Assembly: GCA_027077805.1 (NCBI GenBank)
Contig: JALWTS010000033.1
Span: 105,133-169,132 of the forward strand
DNA length: 64,000 bases
From: Gammaproteobacteria bacterium
GTDB taxonomy: Bacteria > Pseudomonadota > Gammaproteobacteria > JABHGC01
Direction of reading: 5' to 3'
Shown here: positions 45,863 through 56,768 of the stretch, in pieces
Layout of the letters: each line of letters begins with the position of its first letter
Position numbering within the stretch: position 1 is the first letter of the stretch
Notes under the pieces: generated by a model
The model's database searches: none
What the model was told of the DNA's origin: nothing
What the model saw: the letters and a program-made list of their open reading frames with translations, nothing else
Program-made: the position numbers and the translations under genes

Positions 45863-47644
45863 TCAATTGTTGGCACTAGTTGCTTCTGCTGGCAAGGTTT
45901 GAATCTTATAAGTTGCCGTGCGCTGGTTTAGGTGTTGATGTTTGTTGTTAAAAGGTTGCTTTAATAAATCTCTGAGTTTATTCGGTTGCAAAGGATCACC
46001 AATTAAGATTGGATGGGGTTGGTAACTTGCATTGATGATGCTTCGCTCTGGCTTAAAGCCTGTAAAATTAATGCCTGCCAGATCAGCCCATGTATAAATA
46101 AAATCAGAGGTAGAATAAGGACGGCTGAGAATATGACTGTTTTGGGTAATCGGATGTTGTTGGTGCCAATGTGGGCTTTGCCAAACTATAAAGGGAATGG
46201 TGTACATCGCACTAGTTGGGGTAGCTTCATTCCGACCTGCAAATAAATGTTCCACATGATCATATACTTCTTCGCCGTGATCGGAAAAATAGCTCAGAAA
46301 ACCGTTATCATTTGATTGTTTCAGACAATTGATCAGTTCAGCAACAATATGGTCATTATAACGAACAGCATTATCATATTGATTATATTCTTCCACCTGT
46401 TCATCGCTTAAACGCTTGTCAATGTCGGTATTATCTTTAAAGACATCATAGGATTCAGGGTAACGATAGTAATATTTTCTATGTGTACCCAATAAATGCA
46501 CTACAATGAATTTTTTTTTAGCCTTATCGTTAAGATATTTTTTAAAGGGTGCGAATACTAACTCATCAAATTGATATGTATTTTGCATACGGTTATTATT
46601 AAGATACGTTTGTTCATCCGCTTGTTTGGAAAATACCGTAAGCATGGTATTTCTACGGGTTTGAGTTTGTTGATTGGTGATCCAATAGGTTTTATAACCC
46701 GCTTGTTGCATTAGGTTGATTAAATTAGGTTGGTGTAAATACAAATTAGGATGTAATTCATCAGAAAAACTTAATACTTGCTCTAAAGTTTCTATAGTAT
46801 AAGGTCTAGGTGCATAGACATTGTCAAACACCACTAACTCATTTTTTAGTTGGCTTAATTCAGGATTGGTATTTCTATGATAACCATACAAGCTCATGCG
46901 TTGACGATTCGTCGATTCCCCGATCACTAATACTAGGGTTTTTGCTTGCTCTGGCTGTTGTTCGCTTAAATTTTCAAACGGTTTAATTTGTTGATTAGCT
47001 AATAATTGTCGTTCAATATCGGATAAAATACGCTGATAATTAACATAACCAAATACTAAATTCCACGGTACAACAGGTATCATACGGACAAGTTGTTTAT
47101 CAATGGCTTTATCGAATGATTGCTGTTTAATAAAAAATTGATTGCTAAATGGCCATGATAGGATGAGTACAATAATGGGAATGATCCTGAGTTGATATGA
47201 GCTATTAATGGCAATGGGTTTTAATGATTGCCATAAATAAAAACTTAACATGGTATAAGCAATCAGTGCTGGCAACATCCACCATTGATAATAAGATTCA
47301 ATAAATTCTGAGGATTCCGCCCAATTCGATTCAAAAATAATAAACAATACACTTTGCGAAAATTCCTGCCCATAAATTGCTAAATACCCCCAGTTTACCA
47401 GTGATGCCATCCACAGCACTATGCCAATCGCTAAAGCCGTCCAGCGACTAAAATTTGGCAACAGTAAAACTGGAATCATCCATAAAAAGCTCATGTAAAC
47501 CGCTTGTCTTAACCCTGTACTGCCAGCAAGGTTAATATAAATATAGACTTGAAACACCGCAGAAAAGAATAGAAAAAACAAATAATAATGCCAAAATTGT
47601 TTCCAGCGAAACGATGGTTTTGATAATTTTGAGGTGGTGAGCAT
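45863..47644 (-). CDS. Phosphoethanolamine transferase (CptA/EptA/OpgE family)
   Basis: 593 aa: five N-terminal membrane segments (to about residue 200), then a periplasmic sulfatase-fold domain. The nucleophile Thr lies in VIGESTNRQRMSLYGYHRNT; metal ligands are in FLSYFSDHGEEVYDH and the His of HLLGTHRKYYYRYPESYD. It would transfer phosphoethanolamine from phosphatidylethanolamine to a lipid A/core sugar or a periplasmic glucan. SLYGYHRNTNP is closer to the CptA/OpgE side of the family than to EptA, but the acceptor cannot be decided from sequence alone. It is a single gene in a decayed neighbourhood, with palindromes in its upstream region. Confidence 0.88.
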   Translation of the reverse strand: MLTTSKLSKPSFRWKQFWHYYLFFLFFSAVFQVYIYINLAGSTGLRQAVYMSFLWMIPVLLLPNFSRWTALAIGIVLWMASLVNWGYLAIYGQEFSQSVLFIIFESNWAESSEFIESYYQWWMLPALIAYTMLSFYLWQSLKPIAINSSYQLRIIPIIVLILSWPFSNQFFIKQQSFDKAIDKQLVRMIPVVPWNLVFGYVNYQRILSDIERQLLANQQIKPFENLSEQQPEQAKTLVLVIGESTNRQRMSLYGYHRNTNPELSQLKNELVVFDNVYAPRPYTIETLEQVLSFSDELHPNLYLHQPNLINLMQQAGYKTYWITNQQTQTRRNTMLTVFSKQADEQTYLNNNRMQNTYQFDELVFAPFKKYLNDKAKKKFIVVHLLGTHRKYYYRYPESYDVFKDNTDIDKRLSDEQVEEYNQYDNAVRYNDHIVAELINCLKQSNDNGFLSYFSDHGEEVYDHVEHLFAGRNEATPTSAMYTIPFIVWQSPHWHQQHPITQNSHILSRPYSTSDFIYTWADLAGINFTGFKPERSIINASYQPHPILIGDPLQPNKLRDLLKQPFNNKHQHLNQRTATYKIQTLPAEATSANN

Positions 47645-47764
47645 TGTTCAATCTCCAGAAATATGTCCAAAAGTATGTAATAAGATTCTTAAGTGAAACT
47701 TAAAAGGAGAATTCACTTGAAATTTCTATGGGTAATGATATTTTACATTTTGTTGATTGATTTT

Positions 47765-47780
47765 GTTTACTGAAGTAAAC
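47765..47780. promoter_or_regulatory. Perfect 16-bp palindrome, possible operator
   Basis: GTTTACT-GA-AGTAAAC lies about 120 bp upstream of the phosphoethanolamine transferase start. The size and symmetry suit a dimeric repressor site (for example TetR type). No regulator gene is adjacent. Confidence 0.4.
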
Positions 47781-47924
47781 GCTTTAGGGATGGCTTAAGT
47801 TATCAAAGTTATAATGTATTTAATATTAAAATTCCATTAAATTTTTTGATAGAAAATATCAGCAAACAACTTACTTACCCAGCCTCGGCATACTTGCCCT
47901 TTAGTTGTTCTAGTATCGATATTT

Positions 47925-47941
47925 TTAGTGATCTTCACTAA
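47925..47941. promoter_or_regulatory. Perfect palindrome TTAGTGA-TCT-TCACTAA
   Basis: Seven-bp arms with a 3-bp centre, too tight for a stable hairpin loop, so DNA binding is more likely than an RNA structure. It is about 280 bp upstream of the phosphoethanolamine transferase and 105 bp after the rodA stop. Confidence 0.3.
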
Positions 47942-48045
47942 TGTTAATTTTTTTCCCATCTGTGATGGTGAATGTCGTGATGAAGGTATGTTAAGCAATT
48001 TGCAATATATTATTGATCAGCACCCAACTGGAGCTAGCAACTCTT

Positions 48046-49179
48046 CTATTCTGTTGCAATCAATTTTTTATGGGTGTGAATACTCATAATTAAGCCAAAA
48101 CCTGCCATTAGTGTTACCATAGACGTGCCACCATAGCTAATTAAAGGTAATGGTACGCCAACCACGGGTAAAATACCACTGACCATTCCCATGTTGACAA
48201 ATAAATAGACAAAAAATGTTAAAGAAATACTGCCTGCTAATAAGCGACCATAACTATCTTGTGCTCTTGTTGCAATATATAAGCCTCGAAAAATAATGAA
48301 TAAATAAATGCTAAGCAGTAATAAAATACCAATTAAGCCAAATTCTTCGGCATAAACTGCAAAAATAAAATCAGTCGAGCGTTCAGGTAAAAAACTTAAA
48401 TGTGATTGCGTGCCTTGGGTCCAACCTTTGCCATATAAGCCACCTGAGCCAATAGCAATGGTTGATTGTATAATATGATAACCCGTGCCTAGAGGATCTC
48501 TTTCTGGAAAAAATAGATTTAGAATTCGCTCTTGTTGATAGCTATGTAATTGTTGCCATAATATTGGGGCTGCTGCCGCAATCATCGCTAATAAGCTGAA
48601 AATAATTCGCCATGATAAGCCTGCTAAAAATAATGCAAAGCCACCAGAACTGGCAACTAATAATGATGTCCCTAAATCAGGTTGTTTAAATATTAAAAAC
48701 ATAGGAACTAAAATCAATAATGCGGTAATAATGATTTCACGAGGTTTTGGTGGCAGTGGTTTTTTGGCTAAATACCAAGCAACCATCATAGGTACTGCTA
48801 ACTTCATAATTTCTGACGGTTGAAAGCGAATAAAACCTAAATTGATCCAACGTTGTGCTCCTTTACCAATATCACCAATGACTAACACGGCAATGAGCAA
48901 AATCACCCCTAAGCCAAATAGCCAAGGCGACCAATATTGAAACAGACGAGGATGGATTTGGGCAAACCCTAACAACACAGAAAAGGCTAAACCCATACGA
49001 ATAATCTGACGTTGCATTAACGAGATGTTTTGATCACCCGCACTATATAAAACCACTAGTCCTAATGATGACAGTAATGCTAAGCCAAAGAATAAGGGCC
49101 AATCTAAATGCAAACCTTGGGATAATCGGCGTAATAGATTAAAGCGTTTGTAAGGATTATCGGGAAATGGTTGGTACAT
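48046..49179 (-). CDS. mrdB: Rod-shape peptidoglycan polymerase RodA
   Basis: 377-aa SEDS glycosyltransferase with about ten membrane segments. Landmarks: [40 protein letters not shown] (catalytic Asp), [39 protein letters not shown] and [16 protein letters not shown]. It polymerises lipid II in the elongasome together with PBP2. It starts seven bases after mrdA. Its last bases are duplicated at 45283-45421. Confidence 0.97.
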   Translation of the reverse strand: MYQPFPDNPYKRFNLLRRLSQGLHLDWPLFFGLALLSSLGLVVLYSAGDQNISLMQRQIIRMGLAFSVLLGFAQIHPRLFQYWSPWLFGLGVILLIAVLVIGDIGKGAQRWINLGFIRFQPSEIMKLAVPMMVAWYLAKKPLPPKPREIIITALLILVPMFLIFKQPDLGTSLLVASSGGFALFLAGLSWRIIFSLLAMIAAAAPILWQQLHSYQQERILNLFFPERDPLGTGYHIIQSTIAIGSGGLYGKGWTQGTQSHLSFLPERSTDFIFAVYAEEFGLIGILLLLSIYLFIIFRGLYIATRAQDSYGRLLAGSISLTFFVYLFVNMGMVSGILPVVGVPLPLISYGGTSMVTLMAGFGLIMSIHTHKKLIATE

Positions 49180-49186
49180 TTTGATG

Positions 49187-51025
49187 TCAATGGCTTAATT
49201 GCTTAAAATAGGCATCTAATACTTTACGGGCAATGGGGGCCGCAAATTTACTGCCACTACCGGCATTTTCTGCAATCACTGCAATCGCAACTTTCGCTTG
49301 TTCAACAGGGGCAAAAGCGACAAATAAAGAATGATCCCTGAGTTCTTTGGGGATGATATTCGCTTGATAAGTTTCATTCTGTTTTAGACTAAATACTTGT
49401 GCTGTGCCTGTTTTACCTGCAATGGTGTAATTAAGACCTTTGCTAATTTTTCTTGCACTACCTCGCCTGCTATGCACGACTGCTTGCATTGCATGAATCA
49501 CTTGTTGCCAGTATTGGCTTGAGCTTAGTGTTATTTTTTGTGATGATTTTATTGCTGAGTCTTGACGCTGTTTGGTTTGGGCAATGGTGATGCTTTCAAC
49601 TATTCGTGGTGGAATCATTAAACCTTTTCGAGCTAAGGTTGCCGTGGCATTGGCGAGTTGTAATGGTGTTGCTAAGGTAAAGCCTTGGCCAATCCCTGTA
49701 TTTAAGGTTTCGCCTGGAAACCATGCTTGTTGATAACGCTGTTGTTTCCATGCGCGGGAGGGCATGAGGCCAGCGACTTCACCGATTAAGTCAATCCCTG
49801 TTTTTTTACCAAAGCCAAACTGGGTCATAAAGTCATGCAGTTTGTCAATGCCTAAACGAGAGGCAAGTTCATAATAATAAACATCACAGGATTGGGCAAT
49901 GGCCGATAATAAATTTACTTTGCCATGACCATGTCGTTTCCAACAACGATATTTATGATCATGATTGGGTAATTGATAATAACCAGGGCAATAACTGCTT
50001 GATTGCGCGTTAATAATATTGTGTTCTAGGCCAGCCAGTGCAATAAATGGTTTTACTGTTGAACCAGGTGGATATTGACCTTTTAAAGCACGATTATATA
50101 AAGGTTTATTTGGGGATTGTTGTAAGGCTTGATAAGATTTATAGGAAATCCCATTCACAAATAAATTATGGTTGTAACTAGGCTGGCTTACAAAGGCAAT
50201 TACGCCACCTGTTGTGATATCTAAAACCACAATCGCACCGTTATAATCTTCTAGGGCTTGGGTAGCGATTCGTTGCAAATTAATATCTAAATAAAGATTT
50301 AAATCTTTACCTGGAATCGGGGCTTGTTGGTTTAATATCCGAATAACACGTCCTATGACATTGACTTCTACTTCTTGGTAACCTACTTTGCCATGTAACT
50401 GGGATTCATAGGTTTTTTCTATGCCTAATTTTCCGATATGCGTAGAGCCAAGATAGTTAGTTTTATCAATTTTAGTTAAATCAGACGGATTAATTCTAGC
50501 CACATAACCTAAAATATGGGCAGTATAATCTGCTAGAGGGTAATGACGATGCAGATTCGCATAAACATTGATTCCTGGAAAATGGTGTTTATGTACTGAA
50601 AATCTGGCAACCTCTTCCTCCGTGAGTCGCCAACGTAAGGGAATTTTTTCAAAACGGCGTTTGTTATGTTGCTTGGTTTTAAATTTTTTAATATCTTCAG
50701 CCGTAATCGTTATAATTTGGCTAAGACGAGTGAGTGTTGCATCTAGGTCTTTTACTTGTTCTGGAATAACTTCCAAACTATAGGAGGGTAAATTTTCTGC
50801 TAAAATTACGCCATTTCGGTCATAAATGAGTCCACGAATAGGTGCTAATGGTAGTAATTTAACCCGATTATCTTGGGAAAGCGTTGTGTAGTGCTGATGT
50901 TGAATAAGTTGTAAATAAACCAACCTAGCGACAACAAAAGCTAATAATAACAAGATAAACACAGCCATAGTAATACTACGTTGAATAAATAGCTGACTTT
51001 CAAAAAGATAATTTTTAATTGTCAT
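49187..51025 (-). CDS. mrdA: Penicillin-binding protein 2 (elongation transpeptidase)
   Basis: 612 aa with one N-terminal membrane segment ([20 protein letters not shown]), a pedestal domain and a transpeptidase. Active-site motifs: GSTVKPF (nucleophile Ser), SCD in [12 protein letters not shown], and KTGTAQ near residue 535. It cross-links lateral wall peptidoglycan with RodA. The ATG overlaps the mreD stop as ATGA. Confidence 0.97.
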   Translation of the reverse strand: MTIKNYLFESQLFIQRSITMAVFILLLLAFVVARLVYLQLIQHQHYTTLSQDNRVKLLPLAPIRGLIYDRNGVILAENLPSYSLEVIPEQVKDLDATLTRLSQIITITAEDIKKFKTKQHNKRRFEKIPLRWRLTEEEVARFSVHKHHFPGINVYANLHRHYPLADYTAHILGYVARINPSDLTKIDKTNYLGSTHIGKLGIEKTYESQLHGKVGYQEVEVNVIGRVIRILNQQAPIPGKDLNLYLDINLQRIATQALEDYNGAIVVLDITTGGVIAFVSQPSYNHNLFVNGISYKSYQALQQSPNKPLYNRALKGQYPPGSTVKPFIALAGLEHNIINAQSSSYCPGYYQLPNHDHKYRCWKRHGHGKVNLLSAIAQSCDVYYYELASRLGIDKLHDFMTQFGFGKKTGIDLIGEVAGLMPSRAWKQQRYQQAWFPGETLNTGIGQGFTLATPLQLANATATLARKGLMIPPRIVESITIAQTKQRQDSAIKSSQKITLSSSQYWQQVIHAMQAVVHSRRGSARKISKGLNYTIAGKTGTAQVFSLKQNETYQANIIPKELRDHSLFVAFAPVEQAKVAIAVIAENAGSGSKFAAPIARKVLDAYFKQLSH

Positions 51026-51465
51026 AGCTTAGAAGGGTGATGTAATTGTTGCAACAACAAAAATAAAATGGGCCATAGAACAGTGCCTGTAATTGATGGC
51101 ATCCAATATAATAAGGTATCAGGTGGCTGATACGTTAATGCCATAATCCATAAATACAGTAATTGTTCTAAGGTGAGTAACATTAATATTGACAAGGTTT
51201 GTTGCCAGATTGGAAAAAGACGGATTCTGGGAGACAGTTGATGGCTTAAATAGGCAATAATTACAAAGCCAAAAGCATGTTGACCTAATAAAACACCACT
51301 TAAACTATCTTGTAATAAGCCTAAGCCAAAGGCAACACCAATGCCAACGGCTTGCGGACGCACCATGCACCAATAGATCAATACTAATAAACTAAAATTA
51401 GGGGCATATTGCCAAGCAATAGTGTCAGCCAGTAATGCTAGAATAAAACTAATGGGGATTATCAT
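51022..51465 (-). CDS. mreD: Rod-shape determining membrane protein MreD
   Basis: 147 aa, about five membrane segments, length normal for MreD. The family is weakly conserved, but WCMVRPQAVGIGVAFGLGLL and the DSLSGVLLGQHAFGF segment are typical. It bridges MreB/MreC with the wall synthases. It overlaps mreC by 17 bases and mrdA by four. Confidence 0.95.
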   Translation of the reverse strand: MIIPISFILALLADTIAWQYAPNFSLLVLIYWCMVRPQAVGIGVAFGLGLLQDSLSGVLLGQHAFGFVIIAYLSHQLSPRIRLFPIWQQTLSILMLLTLEQLLYLWIMALTYQPPDTLLYWMPSITGTVLWPILFLLLQQLHHPSKL

Positions 51466-52285
51466 GTTTGGATTCTACTAATAATAATTTCCAACTGGTG
51501 TCGATTTGAGCTTTAGGTGTCGCTGTGATATAGGCAAATGATTGACTAGGGTCTTGTTTAACAGCATTAATCACCGCAACTGGATAACTAGGGGGGAAAA
51601 CCCCTCCTAAACCAGAGCTTACGAGTAAATCGCCGACTTTTACATCGGCATTATTAGGTAAATGTGGTATTGCTAACTGCGTGCCAGTGCCAACTACGAT
51701 ACTGCGTAAACCATTACGATTGATACGAACGGGTAAACTATGTCCCCTATCCGTAATTAAAATTGCTGTTGAGGTTAACGAGTTCACACGGGTAATTTGT
51801 CCCATAACACCATAAGCGTCTAACACTGGTTGACCTTTAAAAACCCCATCTTGTTTGCCTTTGTTTAAAACGATTTGACGTTTATACGGATCAGTTGAAA
51901 TAGTTAATAATTCAGCGACTTGCACGCTATTATTAATCCGAGCTGAGGATTGTAATAATTGCCTTAGATGATGATTATCTCGTTCTAAGGCTTCCATTTT
52001 TTGTAATTTTGCCAGTAATAACAGATTTTCTTGTTGTAATTGTAAATTTTCTTGGATAATTTGATGGGGCTTGGCAAATTGATAATGTGACCAATTTTCT
52101 ATGGTTCGAGGTAAGTGTACTGCCCATTGCAGTGGATAAGTAACCGTGGCTAAGATCGAGTGGACAGAATCAACTGCTTGCATGCGATAATCTAATACCA
52201 TTAAAGCTATTGCCATTAGCATTGCCATAAGTAATTGTGGCAATGAGGCAGATTTAGGAATAAATAAATCTGATTTAATACTCAT
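51449..52285 (-). CDS. mreC: Rod-shape determining protein MreC
   Basis: 278 aa: N-terminal membrane segment (LPQLLMAMLMAIALMVLDY), a coiled coil (QENLQLQQENLLLLAKLQKM), and a beta-domain with VLNKGKQDGVFKGQPVLDAY and VGDLLVSSGLGGVFPPSYPV. It links the cytoskeleton to PBP2 in the periplasm. It follows mreB after a 38-bp gap. Confidence 0.97.
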   Translation of the reverse strand: MSIKSDLFIPKSASLPQLLMAMLMAIALMVLDYRMQAVDSVHSILATVTYPLQWAVHLPRTIENWSHYQFAKPHQIIQENLQLQQENLLLLAKLQKMEALERDNHHLRQLLQSSARINNSVQVAELLTISTDPYKRQIVLNKGKQDGVFKGQPVLDAYGVMGQITRVNSLTSTAILITDRGHSLPVRINRNGLRSIVVGTGTQLAIPHLPNNADVKVGDLLVSSGLGGVFPPSYPVAVINAVKQDPSQSFAYITATPKAQIDTSWKLLLVESKHDNPH

Positions 52286-52323
52286 AAGTAATGGCTTATC
52301 TATTAATCAGGGTTGCTATTGAT

Positions 52324-53472
<1,149 letters not shown>

Positions 53473-53528
53473 TTAGTGTTGTTGTTGATATACTATGACA
53501 AAAAAATTAGATTTATATTATATGTCCT

Positions 53529-55115
53529 ATGTTATTTAATTCTTACGAGTTTATTTTTTTATTTTTACCCATTGTCTTGTCGGGTTTTTTTTGGGTGTCG
53601 CGTTGGGGACAGGATGTGGCTATCTATTGGCTGGTTATGACATCATTATTTTTTTATGGATGGTGGAATCCTATCTATTTGTTACTCATCATCTTTTCAA
53701 TGTTATTTAATTTTTTTATTGGCGAGAGATTAAGTAATGCGTATCAAAACAAGCAAATTACCATGGGTCGTGTTTATTTCACTGCTGGGCTTATCGCAAA
53801 TTTAGCTTTGCTAGGCTATTTTAAATATGCCGGCTTTTTGGTCGATAATTTTAATATCGTAACAGGAAGTGCTATTGATATTGGTAATATTATTCTACCT
53901 CTAGCCATATCATTTTTTACCTTTCAACAAATTGCTTATCTAGTCGATGCTTTTAAAGGTATAACGCAAGAATATACCTTTTCACATTACGCTTTATTTG
54001 TGACTTTTTTTCCGCAATTAATTGCAGGTCCTATTGTACATCATGGGGAAATGTTGCCACAGTTTATGCGGGAACAAACGTTTTTGCCACAGTTGAAAAA
54101 TATTGTGATTGGCTTAAGTATTTTTATCATTGGTTTGTTTAAAAAAGTTGTGTTAGCAGATGGTGTTGCCCGTTATGCAACCCCCGTATTTGATTCGGCA
54201 TTAGCAGGTGAGGTATTAACATTCTTTGAAGCCTGGGGTGGGGCATTGGCTTATACCTTTCAACTTTATTTTGATTTTTCTGGTTATTCTGACATGGCGA
54301 TAGGGATTGCTTATATGTTTGGTATTGTATTGCCATTAAACTTTTATTCACCCTATAAGGCCACGAGTATAATTGAGTTTTGGCGACGATGGCATATTAC
54401 CTTATCACGTTTTTTGCGTGATTATTTATATATTCCGTTAGGTGGTAATCGATATGGAGTATTCAATCGTTATCGCAATTTATTGCTTACCATGATATTG
54501 GGTGGCTTATGGCATGGTGCTGGGTGGACGTTTGTGATTTGGGGGGGATTACATGGTATGTATTTAGTCGTTAATCATGCTTGGATTGAATTGTGCAGAC
54601 GTTTATGGCCTAATGGCTTATTAAGCAATGGTTTCACTAAGTTTATTGCTTGGCTACTCACATTTATTGCGGTTGTGGTGGGTTGGGTGTTTTTTCGGGC
54701 AGAAACCTTGCAAAGTGCTATGATAATGCTTGAAGGAATGATTGGTTTAAACGGTGTTGCTTTACCAAATGCCATTGTAGTGCATTTAGGTGGGATTTGG
54801 ACATGGTTACAAAGTATTGGGATTACTGTTTATTTGGGGGGAGGACATCAGTTTGTTTTTACCTATCTATGGGTTATTTTGTTATTGTTGATAAGTTTCG
54901 TTTTGCCAAATACGCAACAGTTAATGCGTAGTCATATTTCAATATTTTTTACTTACAGTACTAACTGCGTTAATGAGATTAATCTCATTCTAAAGCGAAT
55001 AGCTAAAACACAATGGCAACCAAGGAAGTTATGGGCTTTGATGATTGGTGCGATGATGGCAATAGCGGTTTTATCAATGACCAGCGTTTCTGAATTTTTA
55101 TATTTTCAATTTTGA
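53529..55115 (+). CDS. MBOAT membrane-bound O-acyltransferase (AlgI-like)
   Basis: 528 aa with about 11-12 membrane segments. MBOAT features: FYGWWNPIYLLLIIFSMLFN, DFSGYSDMAIGIAYMFGI, IIEFWRRWHITLSRFLRDYL followed by YIPLGGNRYG, and the catalytic His in LGGLWHGAGWTFVIWGGLHG. AlgI, DltB and PatA-type proteins share this plan; they pass acyl (usually acetyl) groups across the membrane to a sugar polymer. The next gene is an SGNH-like partner, the normal two-gene arrangement. The polymer acted on is not indicated: no alginate or other polysaccharide genes are present. Confidence 0.92.
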   Translation: MLFNSYEFIFLFLPIVLSGFFWVSRWGQDVAIYWLVMTSLFFYGWWNPIYLLLIIFSMLFNFFIGERLSNAYQNKQITMGRVYFTAGLIANLALLGYFKYAGFLVDNFNIVTGSAIDIGNIILPLAISFFTFQQIAYLVDAFKGITQEYTFSHYALFVTFFPQLIAGPIVHHGEMLPQFMREQTFLPQLKNIVIGLSIFIIGLFKKVVLADGVARYATPVFDSALAGEVLTFFEAWGGALAYTFQLYFDFSGYSDMAIGIAYMFGIVLPLNFYSPYKATSIIEFWRRWHITLSRFLRDYLYIPLGGNRYGVFNRYRNLLLTMILGGLWHGAGWTFVIWGGLHGMYLVVNHAWIELCRRLWPNGLLSNGFTKFIAWLLTFIAVVVGWVFFRAETLQSAMIMLEGMIGLNGVALPNAIVVHLGGIWTWLQSIGITVYLGGGHQFVFTYLWVILLLLISFVLPNTQQLMRSHISIFFTYSTNCVNEINLILKRIAKTQWQPRKLWALMIGAMMAIAVLSMTSVSEFLYFQF

Positions 55116-55125
55116 AGATAAATTT

Positions 55126-56334
55126 ATGCAATATAAACAGTATATTATATTATTGTTAAGCGTTTTTCTGATAGTCATCGCTTTTGCTGGTGGATTTAAT
55201 TATTGGGTGAATCCTTATGGTTTATTTTCCAGTCATGCTATTCAAGGCTTTAATGCGATAAAACCTAGTGCTGGCAGTAGAGTCAGAGTTGTAAAACCAA
55301 GGCAGGTATTGAATTTTAAACCTAGAACTTTGATCATTGGAAATTCTCGACCAGAAATGGGCTTAGATCCTAGGAGTAAATGTTGGCAATCCGAACAACA
55401 GGCTGTTTATAATTTCGGCATACCTGGGGCAAGTGTGTACATGCAAACACGTTATGCACAACATGCTTTAGAAACAGGGACAGTGAAGCAAATTTATTTT
55501 GGTTTGGATTTTTTAGATTTTTTAGTGAACAAAACCTCCGGCGGTTCAGAGCATGAATATAGATTATTAGTGGATGTTAATGGTCGATCAAATCCTGATT
55601 ATATATGGTGGAAGTTTAAAGATAATTTTAAGGCATTATTTTCATTGTCCACTGTGTTGGATTCTTTGAAAACGATTTTAGCTCAGCATAACAAAAACAG
55701 CAGTCATCGCCGTATTGATGGTTTTAATCCCGCAAATGATTATATGGATATTATTGAAACTGAGGGGCAATCAGTGCTGTTTCGCCAAAAAAATCAAGAG
55801 GTAATAAAAAATCTTGTCCAATCTAAGCATAAGATATATGAAAGTAACACTCAGTGGTCAATACATTTTGAGAGTTTGCGTCGGTTTTTGACATTCGCAA
55901 AATCGAAAGGTATTAAGGTGGTTTTGTTTATTAATCCTTACCATGCGGATTATTTGCTCTCTCTGGATTTGACGGGGCATTGGCATTTATTGGAGCAATG
56001 GAAACAAGTTGTGACTAATATTGTTGCTGAAGCAGGCTTTGATTTATGGGATTTTAATGCGTTTAATGTCATAACAACTGAATCATTGGAAAAACTCAAA
56101 TATAGTAACAAAACATCATTGGACTGGTTTTGGGAGCCTGCCCATTATCGGCGTGAAGTTGGTGAGTTAATGCTAGCACAAATGACAGGAAAGTCATGTG
56201 TTGACGATAAAAATTTGTTGTTTGGTCAACGTTTGTTACCACAAACGATTAAGGCACATTTACAACGATTACAGGCACAACTTTTAGCCTTCAAAACCGC
56301 AAATCCTCAGAGAGTAACAAGACTGAAAAATTGA
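55126..56334 (+). CDS. Membrane-anchored SGNH-hydrolase-like partner of the MBOAT protein
   Basis: 402 aa: N-terminal membrane anchor (YIILLLSVFLIVIAFAGGFN), then an extracytoplasmic domain. TLIIGNSRPEMGLDP matches the GxSR/GDS-like first block seen in MBOAT-associated SGNH proteins, VYNFGIPGASVYMQTRYA resembles block II, and WFWEPAHYRREVGELM holds the C-terminal D/E-x-x-H-like part. It should finish acyl transfer outside the membrane. It starts 10 bp after the MBOAT gene, so the two are one operon. Confidence 0.8.
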   Translation: MQYKQYIILLLSVFLIVIAFAGGFNYWVNPYGLFSSHAIQGFNAIKPSAGSRVRVVKPRQVLNFKPRTLIIGNSRPEMGLDPRSKCWQSEQQAVYNFGIPGASVYMQTRYAQHALETGTVKQIYFGLDFLDFLVNKTSGGSEHEYRLLVDVNGRSNPDYIWWKFKDNFKALFSLSTVLDSLKTILAQHNKNSSHRRIDGFNPANDYMDIIETEGQSVLFRQKNQEVIKNLVQSKHKIYESNTQWSIHFESLRRFLTFAKSKGIKVVLFINPYHADYLLSLDLTGHWHLLEQWKQVVTNIVAEAGFDLWDFNAFNVITTESLEKLKYSNKTSLDWFWEPAHYRREVGELMLAQMTGKSCVDDKNLLFGQRLLPQTIKAHLQRLQAQLLAFKTANPQRVTRLKN

Positions 56335-56420
56335 CAGTGATTACCTTTAAATCGACGGGCAGTTGTTTTTATAAGCGTTCATAGGTAAAATGGTTTCCTT
56401 TTATTTCGAGTCCTTTTGTC

Positions 56421-56708
56421 ATGTCTTTAACTGATGAACAAGTAAAAAATATTGCCCATTTAGCTCGTTTAACTTTACCCGATGCTGAAATTCCCAACTA
56501 TACGCAGTCATTATCCGATATTTTGGGCTTGGTAGAACAATTAAACCAAGCGGATACGGCGAATACACAACCTTTAGCTCATCCTTTGGATTTAAGTCAA
56601 CGTTTGCGTGAGGATGTGGTAAGCGAAGTGGATCAACGCGATAAAGTACAACAAATTGCCCCACAAGTCGAAGCTGGCTTGTATTTAGTGCCTAAGGTCA
56701 TTGACTAA
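56421..56708 (+). CDS. gatC: Asp/Glu-tRNA amidotransferase subunit C
   Basis: 95 aa, normal length. Landmarks: VKNIAHLARLTL at the N-terminus, LSDILGLVEQLNQADT and the C-terminal APQVEAGLYLVPKVI. It wraps around GatA to stabilise the GatCAB complex. Its presence indicates that Gln-tRNA and/or Asn-tRNA is made by the transamidation route. Confidence 0.96.
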   Translation: MSLTDEQVKNIAHLARLTLPDAEIPNYTQSLSDILGLVEQLNQADTANTQPLAHPLDLSQRLREDVVSEVDQRDKVQQIAPQVEAGLYLVPKVID

Positions 56709-56768
56709 TTTAAATCCAAACTTAAACTTATTTAAACTTACTTAACCCCAAATTAAAAAGGTCATTTT

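Larger units (their letters stand above)
47645..48040. other. Non-coding region with two perfect palindromes
   Basis: No coding frame is recognised. It holds GTTTACTGAAGTAAAC (47765-47780) and TTAGTGATCTTCACTAA (47925-47941), both perfect inverted repeats, and the 12-bp sequence GGAGCTAGCAAC at 48030-48041 at its right edge. It is upstream of the phosphoethanolamine transferase and downstream of rodA. Confidence 0.6.
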
